Shown in pieces: positions 37,981 to 49,095 of a stretch of 64,000 bases of DNA; within the stretch, counting starts at the first letter, position 1; every line of letters starts with the position of its first letter. The notes beneath the pieces were generated by a model. The model did not search any database, was not told the DNA's origin, and worked only from the letters and a program-made list of their open reading frames with translations. The position numbers were made by a program, and so were the translations under genes. Source of the stretch: Lunularia cruciata (Eukaryota > Streptophyta > Marchantiopsida > Lunulariales > Lunulariaceae); contig OX419761.1 of the NCBI GenBank assembly GCA_948567375.1, positions 50,718,501-50,782,500 on the forward strand, read 5' to 3'.

Positions 37981-38718
37981 TAATTTATCTTATAAAATCG
38001 CAAGGCCGTCATGTGTAGGCTATTTCTGGAACTCCGGAGATGGTCATCAAGTAGTATCAATGGATGTTGACTGTCTCGTCGCAAAGTTTTATTACAAGTA
38101 GTGCGGACTCCAAGAAGTCGGTATTCGCCTGGCTCTGTTTTCGACTTTGAGACCGATATTATTCACTAAGTTGACAATGCTCATAAAGAAAGAAGCCGCA
38201 GCCTCGGAAGCTTTGTGTGTTCGAGAGCTTCAGGAGAAGCACCTAGGGGTCGGTCATGAAGTTTGGAGAACTGTTACCGTTACAGATAATCAGATACCTC
38301 CAGCACATGGCCCTTCTTTCAGACGACCGTATGTTTTATACAATTTCTGGATATATAGAAATTGCCGTTACTCAGATTTATAGATGGGTTGTGCACGTGA
38401 GCCATATTCTCTGTTTTGGTCCTACAGATCGTGCGCGTATTGTATCCAGATTATTGATCGGAAAGTTAGGCAACAGCCAATCCGAAAGTAACGATCCGAA
38501 AGTAACTATCACTTCAGAATTGTGTTGAGGGGCTTATGAGTGTTTGCCAAGTTTCATCTCACCGTGATGTTAAATCAGAGAAACTAAAACCAGGAAACTC
38601 TGTGACTATTAAAGACGCAGACCTAGCTTCCAAATCTTATTACTGAGTGAGAAACAAGTGTAAAATGTAAACAAACAAGCGAAAGCAACATGTTGACAGT
38701 TAGCATACCCCTAGCATA

Positions 38719-38754
38719 TATGGAGTTGATGGGTAAAAGCCCATCAACTCCATA
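38719..38754. repeat. perfect inverted repeat, 15-bp arms, 6-nt loop
   Basis: TATGGAGTTGATGGG, loop taaaag, CCCATCAACTCCATA. Confidence 0.9.
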
Positions 38755-38984
38755 CCTGCTGGAACAAATCGCAATCGATGCTCCTCCATAATCCAGCAGT
38801 GTAAAATTTGTAGCCTTCACCTTGGTGAGTCCCATTCCTTTCCAGATACATTCCTTTCCAGATATAGACTTAACAAACCCATAATTGGCACTTCGACTTG
38901 GCCGACCCCAACATTAGCAAAAAGACTCAACCGACCCCCTTGAAGCCCTGACGGTCCTATCCGGCAATGGATTCCACAAATGCG

Positions 38985-39126
38985 ACTCGAGAGTGTACAC
39001 AAGTAAAATGGGGCTTAACCCCATTTTACCTATTTTGTCTCACCCCTGCACCGCTTGATGGGGCCTTCCCATCCTTCGTGTTTTCGACGCGGTCGCCCTT
39101 TCTCTTTTTACTCGAGAGTGTACACA
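38985..39126 (+). mobile_element. 108-bp insert with 17-bp target duplication, containing the short dispersed motif (copy 5)
   Basis: ACTCGAGAGTGTACACA is present at 38985-39001 and 39110-39126. The 108 bp between start with a perfect hairpin (GTAAAATGGGG-cttaa-CCCCATTTTAC, 39003-39029). They contain CCGCTTGATGGGG, TTCCCATCCTTCGTG and GACGCGGTCGCCC, and end in tctcttttt. A 17-bp duplication and a T-rich end fit a short SINE-like retroposon. No A and B boxes were seen. Confidence 0.6.
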
Positions 39127-40517
39127 CATGCAAGAGTTGCCCCGGCAGCAAAAACTCAATCCATGCCAGCTATTACTCAGGTATGCCATTCAGTTGGATC
39201 ACGTGGCCTCTGGGGGTTATCTCTTTCTTTTCTTTTCTTTTCCTTATCTTTCTATACCTGTTGTGACTCTTTTTCTTCGAGTCCGTCGCTTCGAGTCAAG
39301 AGGAGATGGTGAGAAGTCTCCAAAACTCATGGCTGCAGCAGCAGTGCGCAGCTCCGTTATGTTGAGATCATTTATCACGGTTCAGTTAAACTCCCAGTCT
39401 AATTGCGTAGCTGAGCCCTAGTGACGTGAAGAATCTGCTTGATGTTGACTACGATTCATAACCATCTCCGTTGTGATACCGTCAGTTCAGTTTGCACAGC
39501 ATGGAATCAACTTTTGTGAAACAAAACCTATAGCGCGTTGAAATTACGGGTCCTCGTCAACGTGGGAAGGATTAGTGCCTGGAAGATAATATTTGAATTA
39601 CATTATATGGATTTGAATCAGAACTCAAAATCAGAATCAGATTTTGAACGGGATTAAATTTTCCTTTGAGAAGTAAATCTGGAGAAACTATTTGTGTGTT
39701 TCCAAATCGAGTCAACTTTCGTAAACAAATGATGTGATACTCGCATGAGTAAACCGAGTTTTTACTGCATTTACAATTTCGCGGTCAACGCACCCTATAT
39801 TTTGATTAGGCTGCTCAACTTGACTACCGTGTTAGAAGAAGTTTTGCTTTTCTTTAACACCATCTGCGCCTTCGCCTTCGCTGTCGAAACAAACGTAGCA
39901 TATGGTGGTGACTGAGTGTATTTGAGTAACGGGAGCAAAAGCCGTTCATAGAACGGATGATCCAAACCCACTTAGGACCAGACTAGACACACTTGAGTGG
40001 TGCTTGAGCGTATTGTGGAAGAAGCACAACTGCTCGAGGAAAATGAATCAGTTCAATTGTTTCAAGAGGTTACACAGTTCGGACAGTATTACAACGCTAT
40101 TCAAGCAATCTCGAGAAAGAGATTGGTAATAACAATTCAGACAAGAAGTATTTGTCACAGAGTCGCGCTTTCTTTTGAATGAGTCCACTCGGATGACACT
40201 TTTCTACAACAGAACGAAAGGAAACAATTAACCTTCTTATCCAGAATGAGCGTCTATACACAAGAAGAATTGTACAATTGTGCAATTCAGCTAAATTGAA
40301 TGATGAGTTTAGACAGTCGATTTCAATCGAAGTACTCCATCTTATGTGTATGTACCATCTGTCTACCCACAAATCAATAAATGCTATCAGATATTCAACT
40401 GTTCGTACTCAGTTGTGATGGAGCCTGTCAATTTCACTCAGTAAAGAATACACCTAATCCTTTCTCTATATCAAACAAGTCTTATTATATTCTACATGTA
40501 CCTATCGATCTACCTGT

Positions 40518-43503
40518 CTATTGTACAAAAGCTTCCTCTTCCTCATAATCATGGGTCTCCTTTCCAGCCGACTGATCCGAGTCCGATTTCAACTTCCTTT
40601 CACCTGAAGATGACTTGTTACCCTTTTGACCATATAATGCTCCCACAGCTTTGGAAATCCAGCCCTCATTTTCTTGTGGGTCGGAATTGCTGGAATCAAA
40701 TTCTGCTGTGGAGTTTTGGGGTGTGATTGGCTCTCTGTTGTATGACATAGGTTTGGAATGCTCTGTTGACCACTGTGTCCAAGCCTGTTCCTGGTTCCCA
40801 GACTTGGGCGGAAGAGAGCCTTCACCTGTCTCGGTTGGATAGTATCCAACTTTATTGCCCACAGTACCGAAAACAGATCCGAGGGCAGACGTTATGGATG
40901 ATGTCATCCCACCCTTATTATCTCCTCCACCTTCAAGCTCACTGCCCTTGGTCACAGCGCTAGCTTTCTCTAGGGTGTCTTCCAAGTCCGAATTGGCCTT
41001 CTGGGTGAATTTCTCTTTCTGTTCTTTGTACTCAGGAGTGGACTCCGGATTGAAATCACTCTCCTCTGTTTCCCGTTCCGAATGTGCGTCATCAAACTTG
41101 GTTGGGGGCTCATGGAACTGTTCCGCTTCCCCTTCCGCCACCTCCTTATCTCCAGTCTGGATGAATGAAAACGATAAAGCACGGAAACTCAATTAGCACT
41201 GTGTACTGTACTACTACACTATACCGAAAGCAGAGCGTACTGTCATGTATATGTATATGGCAGAGTCCATGACATGATTGTGCATTCCCTTACCCCCTTT
41301 TACTTCCTTTTGGAAGTCCTATCCTTCTCAGAATCGGCCTAGTTTCTAGGCAAGGTCAGAGTTGTAATTTGTACTGTACCTCTCGGTCAGATATGAGTGC
41401 TGAGGTATTGGAAGTTTCCTTTTCCCCTTCTTCAACTTCATATCCTCTCCCAGACATACTAGGTTTTCCTAATCCTTGAGTGGAGTTGGACTGATCCTCC
41501 TGATTTGGGATATCTCTCGTTGAACTTTCGTGGTCTCTCAAATCATCTGCATCAGCGGAAGAAAACATGCTGTCTGTAAATTCTGCTCTTTCTGGAATGG
41601 GCAACTCCACATCTGGATCTCTGAGAGGACGATCAGATCCTTTGTCCGACCCTCTGGATGAAACAGCTGTTTCATCTGCAGGTGATTGTGGAATGACTGC
41701 GTCATCCGAAGGTAATTCTCGGTCTACTTCCTTAGTGAAAGATTCTCGGTTTTTCCCTCTCGACTGCCCTGGACTTTGATCTTTATTTTCGGATAGACTT
41801 GTCTCCATCCATGAAGATTGCTTTGTATCGGTGAACTTCGATTCCTTGGCTTCCTCTCCAAGTTCTTGCGACATTGAATCTCTCTCTATGGCATCCATAT
41901 CTTCCTGGCGACTGTGGGAAGGCTTTCCTGGTGTTTCGTCCACACCTCTGTCAGTGGGGCCTTCAAATGAAGAACTTGAGCTGTTGTGCATCTGCGGGGC
42001 TTCAGTGGCTACGGCTTTGGCCTCTTCTGCAGATTTTGAAGTGAGGTCTCAGTACACATATTTCAGTTTTGGACATCAATCACCCGTTCGAAATTTCAAT
42101 ACTCACATAGATGCACATGAAGCTGAGCTGCAACAATTTGTCCCACCTTTTGGCGCTTCTGGAATTTCTCCAAGACTATTAGATGACTGTTCGCCCAACT
42201 CTGAAGCGGAACTCGGTTCTATAACAGGAGAAGGCATGACAGCGTCTACAGACGCTCGAGGACTGGAGTAATCTGTGGACACTGACGTCATCTCGGAATT
42301 TGTGCCACTCCCGATTCCCGCAGACCTTAAAAAGTCATCATATTCTCCTTGCTGTGGCTGATCGCCCACACTCGGAAATGCATCAGCTCGTCCCGAGTGT
42401 ACTGTGTGGGAAAACAAATCAGAAAACCAAAAAGAACGGTACACAAGACTTGACTTGACAACTAAATGCAGGTGATCGATCGACTGCATCCTAGCCTCCA
42501 TCATCTGCGGAAAAGACTCCTGTGATCCTCACCTCCAAAGTTGTCTTGAGCCTGCCCATTAGTTGTCTCTGTGCGAGACGCTATTTTGTCCATGGTCTGT
42601 CAGACAGCGAAAGAATATCACATAATCAAGATACCCTCCAAAATTCGGAAACATATAACACAGATTGATATCATATCAAGAGTTTCTACTTCGGTATACT
42701 AGCGTCGAAAACGAGTTCGCAAATTCATGTTCAAAGAAAAGAGTATTTGAACTGTGACTACGACAACTTCTAAAACTGAAGAGAGATGAAATTCTGACTG
42801 CATAGGTTTTCAGACAGGACTCCAGATACTTATGCCTGGACCCTTTCTGTTTAGCTTGTGTATATACGATACCACCTTCCCCATAAAGTCAAACACTTGA
42901 GGTTTGTCTATCACGACCAAATTCAATTTCTCTCCCTTACTCCTCGCTCTCCTTGCTACACAAGCAACCACTCAAAGCAATCCCCTGCACTAAATTCTGC
43001 CTTCTCGCTAGACGACCTGAATTTACACCAATGATAGATTCTGAAGGACAATACTCACGCACCTGAGGGTCAGATCCTTCCCAGTCATCATCTTCATCGC
43101 TCGCACCGTCACCTACCGTATCACCTGAGTCCTTGTCTTTCTTAAGTTTTGATTTTAGCTTGTGCACCTTGCTCTTCGCTTTGTCCTTCACTTTGCTCAT
43201 GAGAGACTTCTTCTCGTGATGGTCTTCTACACCTGCACTTGTCCGAGTCCCGGGGTTGCCAATGCTCGATGTTTCTGCCTCCTGATCAGCTGCTTCAATA
43301 TCCGGACGCCAGAAAATTTACAATTACCAACCCGCACGTTCCCCTCAATGCCGTAAAAACCTCACATCACGTAGAAGGCCGGTCCGGTAGTGCTTTCAAT
43401 CCGAAGAGAAAGGAGCTCAGGCCATTCACTTACCTACAATCCCCTCGAAAGGAGAAGATGAGCCCGACTGATATTGGTCATGCTGCTCGGTCATATGCGC
43501 CAT
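40518..43503 (-). CDS. LTI65/RD29-like (CAP160-type) dehydration- and cold-responsive protein (6 exons)
   Basis: Members of this family are hydrophilic, largely disordered proteins induced by ABA, drought and cold. Exons on the minus strand: 43503-43434, 43292-43063, 42596-42533, 42401-42107, about 42022-41380, 41156-40518; about 646 aa. All introns are GT/AG and phases agree. The acceptor at 42022 is the least certain, chosen because it alone restores the long following frame. Features: a start MAHMTEQHDQ; a Lys-rich segment EKKSLMSKVKDKAKSKVHKL followed by an acidic run SDEDDDWEGSDPQ, as in LTI65 N-termini; long Ser/Glu/Asp-rich stretches; and a C-terminal TPEYKEQKEKFTQKANSDLE with SSITSALGSVFGTVGNKVGY, resembling the family's repeat region. 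It ends EEEEAFVQ. There are no membrane segments. The family call is from composition and motif order, so homology is likely but not certain. Confidence 0.72.
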
Positions 43504-44450
43504 GATGACGTTCTGAAAAGCCTCTTCTAATTTTGCAACGACTTCTCACAGGTCTCCCCAACACTGCCTTCTCCGTCAAATTCTGATCAGCACCGGACCT
43601 CACCATTTCAGTTGCAAACGACAAAAGAAGTACAAACTCACATTGCTACATACAGAACATCCACAGGTCTTGAAACACAGCCGCAACCAGAAGAAACAAT
43701 ACTCGAAAGTCCTTGTTGTCAATCAAAATCGGTCTCTGAAATAGAAGCCAGACTTCGACGTACTATGCATATTGATATTGAGCTTGGATGATCGATACCG
43801 GTATCTACATGTATACTAACCAGTAGCTGACAAGAATCCATGTCTACGGGTAGTACTTACTTTATGACGATCTATAAATTGCGTAGACCTGGCAAACATA
43901 CGCACAGCTCAACAGATCGACGAGCTCACATGTGCTTTGAACTCGTGAGGTGCTAAACTACCACCTAGAGCACGAATACAAATCGTCCGGGTCCGGACTT
44001 AGTCTAGTTTGACTTTCCTACGAGCAAAATGAGAGACATGGCGCCAATTGTACTCACCTGGAATCCAACAATGTGGCGCGTGGGTGAAGAATTATGGCTG
44101 AAGGTTGTAGCTCCGAGAAATTCTTGTGCCGCATTGAAGATCGAAGAACTGAAGAATGGAACTTGAGCGCAGATTAAAGAGGCTCAGTGAGCTGCAGACC
44201 GAGCAGGGCCAGAGCCGCCACGAGGGGTGCCAGCTGTTTGCCACGTATGGACCATTCACACACGTGTCGACTTCCTTGTCTTGCACCGCATCAAGTGCCA
44301 TCAACACCCTTATCGTCCGGGGTACTCTTTCCGGAATAAGGAAGATGCTTAACGGGTCGATGGTCTCCGTAACGGCCGTCGAGAGTCTATATCCCGTCTT
44401 CCGTTCCTTTTATAAATTTAGCACTAGATGGTTTTAATTCCAAATTTCGC
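43504..44450 (-). promoter_or_regulatory. upstream region of the LTI65-like gene with an ABRE-like site
   Basis: This is the non-coding flank before the minus-strand start codon. ACACGTGTC at 44260-44268 contains the ABA-response core ACGTGTC/ACGTGT readable on both strands, about 760 bp from the ATG. A possible TATA (TTTATAG on the minus strand) lies near 43870. Both fit ABA or dehydration control, but one motif of this length can occur by chance. Confidence 0.35.
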
Positions 44451-45199
44451 GAAAATGAACACACTATTACAAATTTTGCGGGATCTGGTAGAGTAATGGA
44501 AGTAGTTCAGTTCGGTAATGGAACTGAACAAGGTCATTCGGAACCTTCAAGAAATGAAGAAAAGTGAGTAATTTATGCAATGACGTCAACATTTACGAGT
44601 ATGGACGAAATACCGTCAAATTAGATGTGGTCATCCCCTAAAATACCCTGTTACAATTTACTACAGAATATATAAAGTCAATGTAATTTACTAAGTATCG
44701 AATAGAAACCTCAATAAAAAGGCGACATCCATAGATAACAAGAACGATAGGAAGACCCCTATAAGGTTTAAAAAAAAGCAGTAAAGGGGGCTAAAATCCA
44801 GTGTTGTAGGAATGAGAAATATGTGCACCTAGTATGCCAAAATTATGTAAACATTCCGGCTACACACAATTGGGAAATGGAGCAACACCTAATAACATCA
44901 TACTATACTTAGCAGGTAGTAGCTATCTAAAACATATTGTATACACAAATACTTGAAGCAATATTACAAGCTTATTCATTGGATTACAAGTACTTGAAGC
45001 AATATTACGAGCTTGTTCATTGTGCAGGTAATATCATTGAAGTGAGAAGAGTAGAGCATGCAGATCAAGTGTTATATTTGGTGATTCAAGAATCGAGGAG
45101 AACAGAGTCTAGTATAACATGCCGAGAGGGAGCACTCATGGAGAACTAGCTAGAAACATTATGAAATATATACAATGGTGTATACAATTAGATTTGGAG
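44451..45199. other. transition to transposon region, no gene
   Basis: Short reading frames only. A 42-bp tandem duplication (tacttgaagcaatattac at about 44951 and 44991) lies just before the Harbinger-like remnant and may be part of that element's flank. Confidence 0.5.
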
Positions 45200-46275
45200 A
45201 TCTTGCTGCAAAGACTATAAGATGAAGATGGAGAAGGAGATTTTGATATGCTAGAATTATTGATTGGTGGGTGGGAGTTTGCACATACGCATAGATACTT
45301 GGAATAACAAGTTACTTATCATCATAGTCAAGAATTTTTGATGAAGTATTTTAAATATCTAGAGCCAAAGGCCTTTTGCCAGCTTACTAGAATGAATGTT
45401 AACTCTTTTTCAACATTAGTAGATTTGATAAGAGCACACCCTTTAAAAAAAAAAAAACTACTGGTGGGAGTAAACACCAATGTGGCTCCAAATAGCTCTA
45501 GTTCTTGCTAGATTTGAGCATCACAATAATGGAGCTTGTGTTGCAAGGGGATTAAACATTTGGTGCATTATTGCAAGTTCATCAATTTGCCTTTATTGAC
45601 CGAGTTATGGCTGCCATATTAGATTTGATGAGGAGTCAAGTTGCATGGCTTGAGTATGAGGAGAGGAGAAAGATATCCGCTATTTTTGCACAAAAAGGTT
45701 TGCCTGCCTGTATTGGTTTGGTTAGACGGAACCTTTTTTCCTCTTGCTGCTCAACCCATGGTGGATGGAGAAATCTATTTCAGCCAAAAGTGCTCATACT
45801 CCATAAAAAATCAAGTGATTTGTGACAATAAAAGTAGAATGTTCTATATTTTATTTTGTTCCTTTGTTCAGTTCATTGTCATTTGTGCTCCTCTTTGTAT
45901 TAAAGGTTTGTGGTTGTTTTGTTTGTGATTGGTTTGTTTATCTGCAAGAATGCCAGGATCATGTCATGACATGACTTGTTTGAAAAAATCCTCACCACGG
46001 CATGATTTGAACCAAAGAGGGAGGTGTCACAATTTTGAGTCCCAAGAGTACCTTTTCATTAATTCTGGTTATGTACCCATGCATCACCTAGTCCCCACAT
46101 TCAAGCAGGCCCAAACAAAGGACAAACAAGGGTTCAACAATATTTGGCAAAGGCAAGGGTGATAAATGAGCATTGTATAGGAGTATTGAAAGCTAGATGA
46201 CACTCTCTTCATGAGCTTAGAGTGCAACTTAAAGATATTAGTAGAAATGCATATTTGTTAAAGTGCGTTTAAGTT
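45200..46275 (+). pseudogene. PIF/Harbinger (DDE_4-type, HARBI1-like) transposase, decayed
   Basis: Such nuclear transposases cut and join TIR elements with 3-bp duplications. A segment near 45340-45540 reads as degenerate N-terminal sequence (EPKAFCQLTRMNVNSF, LARFEHHNNGACVARG). The catalytic core then appears in pieces: WLDGTFFPL (first Asp at 45725-45727), EIYFSQKCSYSIKNQVICD, PGSCHD (second Asp at 45968-45970) and VINEHCIGVLKAR (Glu at 46167-46169). The tryptophan expected after KAR is TGA. Frameshifts separate the blocks, so no full protein is made. Terminal repeats were not found. Confidence 0.75.
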
Positions 46276-46893
46276 TGTATTATTTTACATAACTTTTTAA
46301 TCAATAATTTTGACATTTGGTCAGAGGATGATGGCAGATTTACAAAGGAAAATCAAACACATTTAGAAATGTTTTTAATGGAATAGAGCTAGTAAAGAAG
46401 AAAGTAGGTCAAGGATGATGCAACCATGATTTGCTCATTATGTTGATGATATATTGGAATGAAATGAGATCATGTTTCTCTACAAAAAAAATGTAATTCT
46501 TCTAATTCTCATATCTTGTAAATGTTTCTAGTATTTCTTCCATAGTTTTTAAAACATTGTCATATGTTGCTCCCTTCATGGATCTTATGTAAGAATGCAA
46601 GAATGCGCTCATGGACACTTGGTATCACTCAATGACACCTAGTGTAAACTTGAAGTCACTAGATGCCAATGGCTTACACCTAAAGCACTCAAAGGTGCTA
46701 GATGGCACTAATAAATGCCCAATGTGTGTTGGAAGATTCACTGGATGGCACTGGGGGACATATTCTATTGTAATACTCCAAGGACAAGAAGAGAGAAAAC
46801 ATAGATTTCACACTCAATCATCTGATGCTCCAAAGGAGCACCTTCTCTTTATTATATAGACAAAGAGGATCTCCTCCAAGGAAACTCCACCAT

Positions 46894-47350
46894 AGGATTA
46901 GGAACATAGATAGGTGACATGTTAGCAAACTCCACCCTTGGATTACTTACTTGGATGGGTGATATGTCGGTCTCGATCCTATCTGGTTGGTCAAACAAGC
47001 TTTGACCAAAAGGAATCTTTTAGGGAATCTTCTGTATGGATCTCAGAATCATGTGGGTGAGGTACCATTGGAAAGCTCTTGACAAGACAAACCATTGGGG
47101 AGGGGAGGCAAGTATGTCCTTTGTTTGGGGGGAAGTGGGGAAGTTGCATATTTTTGAGGCCCAATTCTTCCGTTTAGGCCTCCAAAATTGCCTTCAAAGA
47201 TTTCAAGCATATTTCTATTCCTACTCTATTAGTAGAAGTCCCCTTTTGGTGATACCTCATTCTGATCTATTTAGTCTATCATGTATAACATCCTTCTAGA
47301 TGTTACCAAACCAATTCTCACCTTTAAATCATATGTCTAGCTATTGGTTC
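46894..47350 (+). repeat. dispersed repeat, copy 2 (partner at 3325-3775)
   Basis: Collinear with 3325-3775 (gaacatagataggtgacatg, ttgacaagacaa, ttggtgatacctc, gtataacatcc). The last 120 bp (ttttggtgata to tcttggtatt) is repeated again at 47395-47510. No coding signal. Confidence 0.7.
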
Positions 47351-48077
47351 TAAGGTTTTCAAGTCTATTTTAGTTTTTGCCCTATTAGAAGAAGTACTCT
47401 TTTGGTGATATTTCTATCTGATCTATTTTTTCCATCATGTATAACATCATTCCAGATGCTACAAAACCAAAATTTACATCGAGATTATATGCCTAGCTCT
47501 TGGTATTACATCTATCAAGGAAGAATGCAAACCTTTAGTCCAATCAAAGGCAGCAAGCCAAAGCATGCAAGATCATTTCATGCTTGGGTGAATATATTAT
47601 CTCTTATCTATCACAATTGTATGTAGAGAGAAAAGGATTACTCTTCCATCTCAATCACATGTTTCTAAGATCATCCTATCAACAACCACAAAATGGGAGG
47701 AAAAAAAAGGTGCCAAGAGTGCACAACTACCCAAAATTATTATGGGTGCTGACTTTTCCATAAAAAACTATCTCCCCACATAAGATTAGCTACAAAATGA
47801 TGACACACTCAAAGTGATATTGGTCCAGATCACCAAAGATTCTCATGATCCTCCTATCAAAACTCTCTAATATGGCAAGAAAGAGTAGAATTGTGTGAAT
47901 CTACAAGCAATGCTAAAGAAGAGTATACCAAATGCCACCTACAAATTCCCTAATGAGCAAGATCATCCAAAAATGAGTCATGGTAGATAGAAGTCCCCCA
48001 AAGGATCTCTTTGTCATGTATCAATAGTTGATTGAAGAATAGTAACTCACTCTCATGAGAAGCTCTGCTTGTAATAA

Positions 48078-48130
48078 AGGAAAAGGAAAAGGAGAAGGAG
48101 AAGGAGAAGGAGAAGGAGAAGAAGGAGAAC
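48078..48130. repeat. GGAGAA / GGAAAA microsatellite
   Basis: Eight or so purine hexamers (ggaaaa, ggagaa) inside the reverse-transcriptase remnant. Confidence 0.9.
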
Positions 48131-48393
48131 CTTAGGATACGTGAAAAGAATAATACTTACCAATGATCCACTAGCTTCTCTATGCTCTCTAAAAGTAGAT
48201 ACATATGTGATATTATTGAAAGTGTTCTCAACATCTATTTGTAAGACAACCCAATCTGGATGGATATCTTAGAGTGCTTTATTGCCTAAAGAGATACTCT
48301 TACAACTTCCTAGTATAGCAACTCAAAACTAGTATGGACTAAGGTGTTTTTGGAAGTGAGAGAAATGTTGGAGAATGGATAACAAGATGCAAG

Positions 48394-48398
48394 AAGAC
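48394..48398 (+). repeat. 5-bp target site duplication, left
   Basis: AAGAC immediately before the 5' LTR, identical to 54055-54059 after the 3' LTR. Confidence 0.9.
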
Positions 48399-48824
48399 TA
48401 TAATAATGTGGATTTTAGCGACGAAGTTAGTAGAGCTAACAAAGTAGCAAATAAGACAATTTAGCCTAGAATATTCTGGAAGTATCAAGGAAGCTTCTTG
48501 GGAAGCTTCCCAACTAGCTTAGCTTGCACCTCAAGTAAGTAGCATCTAGAAGGAAGCTTCTAGAAGCTTCCAACTAGCTTAGCTTGCACGCCAAGTAGGT
48601 GGCTTCTAGAAGGAAGCTTCTTGAGAAGCTTCTTGGTTAACTTGGCTTGCACTCTAAGAAAGCGGCTTGAGAAAGTTTCTTGAGAAGCTTCTCAAGGGCC
48701 TTGTATGCAACCTGTAAATACTAAAGCCAAAGCTCATGCTAGGCATTCACAATTTTCTCTCATTCAAATGTCCCAATGTGAGTTTCCATTCTTCTATTTC
48801 TCTCCTTGGTCTTGGTTTTTTACA
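48399..48824 (+). repeat. 5' LTR of the chromovirus
   Basis: Starts TATAATAATG (from TGTAACAATG) and ends TTTTTTACA, followed by the PBS. U3 contains three related sub-repeats with aactagcttagcttgcac and AAGCTTC-rich palindromes. The TATA position reads CTGTAAATA here, degraded relative to the 3' LTR. Confidence 0.92.
48484..48697 (+). promoter_or_regulatory. heat-shock element array in the LTR U3
   Basis: GAAGCTTCTAGAAGCTTC at 48553-48570 is four perfect alternating nGAAn/nTTCn units, the idealised heat-shock-factor binding site. Three further clusters (48490-48510, 48604-48635, 48670-48693) have paired GAAgcTTC units with 2-4 bp gaps and TTCtaGAA. The array ends about 20 bp before the TATA position. 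Binding by HSF is inferred, not shown. Confidence 0.65.
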
Positions 48825-48840
48825 TTGGTATAAGAGCAAG
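48825..48840 (+). other. primer-binding site
   Basis: TTGGTATAAGAGCAAG directly follows the 5' LTR and resembles the plant initiator-Met primer site TGGTATCAGAGC with one change. Confidence 0.75.
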
Positions 48841-49095
48841 AATGCGATAGATGGAATTTATAGACCACCAAATCCACTTCCACCATACCATTTGGATTTT
48901 CAGGTCTAGATATTACCCAAGCATTGTTTCACACAATTCATCACCTTATGCTTTGGGCAGGATTTTCTACATATGATCACCGTGTTTGAGGAACCCTTGA
49001 TACTTTTGGTTGTAACTTATGGAGAACGGTGGATGTGCTGCATCTATGTGCTAATCAATTAGAAAAATTGGGAGTAGTGGGATAGAGTCGTAGCT

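Larger units (their letters stand above)
37981..40517. other. intergenic region between convergent genes
   Basis: This holds the 3' ends of the F-box gene (plus) and the LTI65-like gene (minus). No supported gene lies in it. A 30-codon frame at 39329-39421 (MAAAAVRSSVMLRSF...) has organelle-presequence character but no recognised continuation and is not called. A perfect hairpin and a short insert with direct repeats are listed separately. Confidence 0.6.
47640..48398 (-). pseudogene. reverse-transcriptase remnant (3' part), split by the chromovirus
   Basis: On the minus strand 48292-48126 reads IHPDWVVLQIDVENTFNNI and then FREHREASGSL, the Asp-containing core of a reverse transcriptase of a type I remember from plant retroelement proteins (usual form HPDWVVLQVDVxNAFN). 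Degraded matches to the PLGG and KC regions follow down to about 47700 in shifted frames. A GGAGAA microsatellite interrupts it. The upstream part continues beyond the inserted chromovirus, at 54155-54055. The class (non-LTR or other) is not certain. Confidence 0.55.

Noticed and set aside
38147-38383. 78-codon frame after the F-box gene
   Set aside because: The F-box protein already ends at the expected HemiM C-terminus; this segment is most likely 3' UTR or spacer.
39329-39421. Small frame MAAAAVRSSVMLRSF with presequence-like composition
   Set aside because: Only 30 codons, no recognised continuation by splicing and no homologue known to me.
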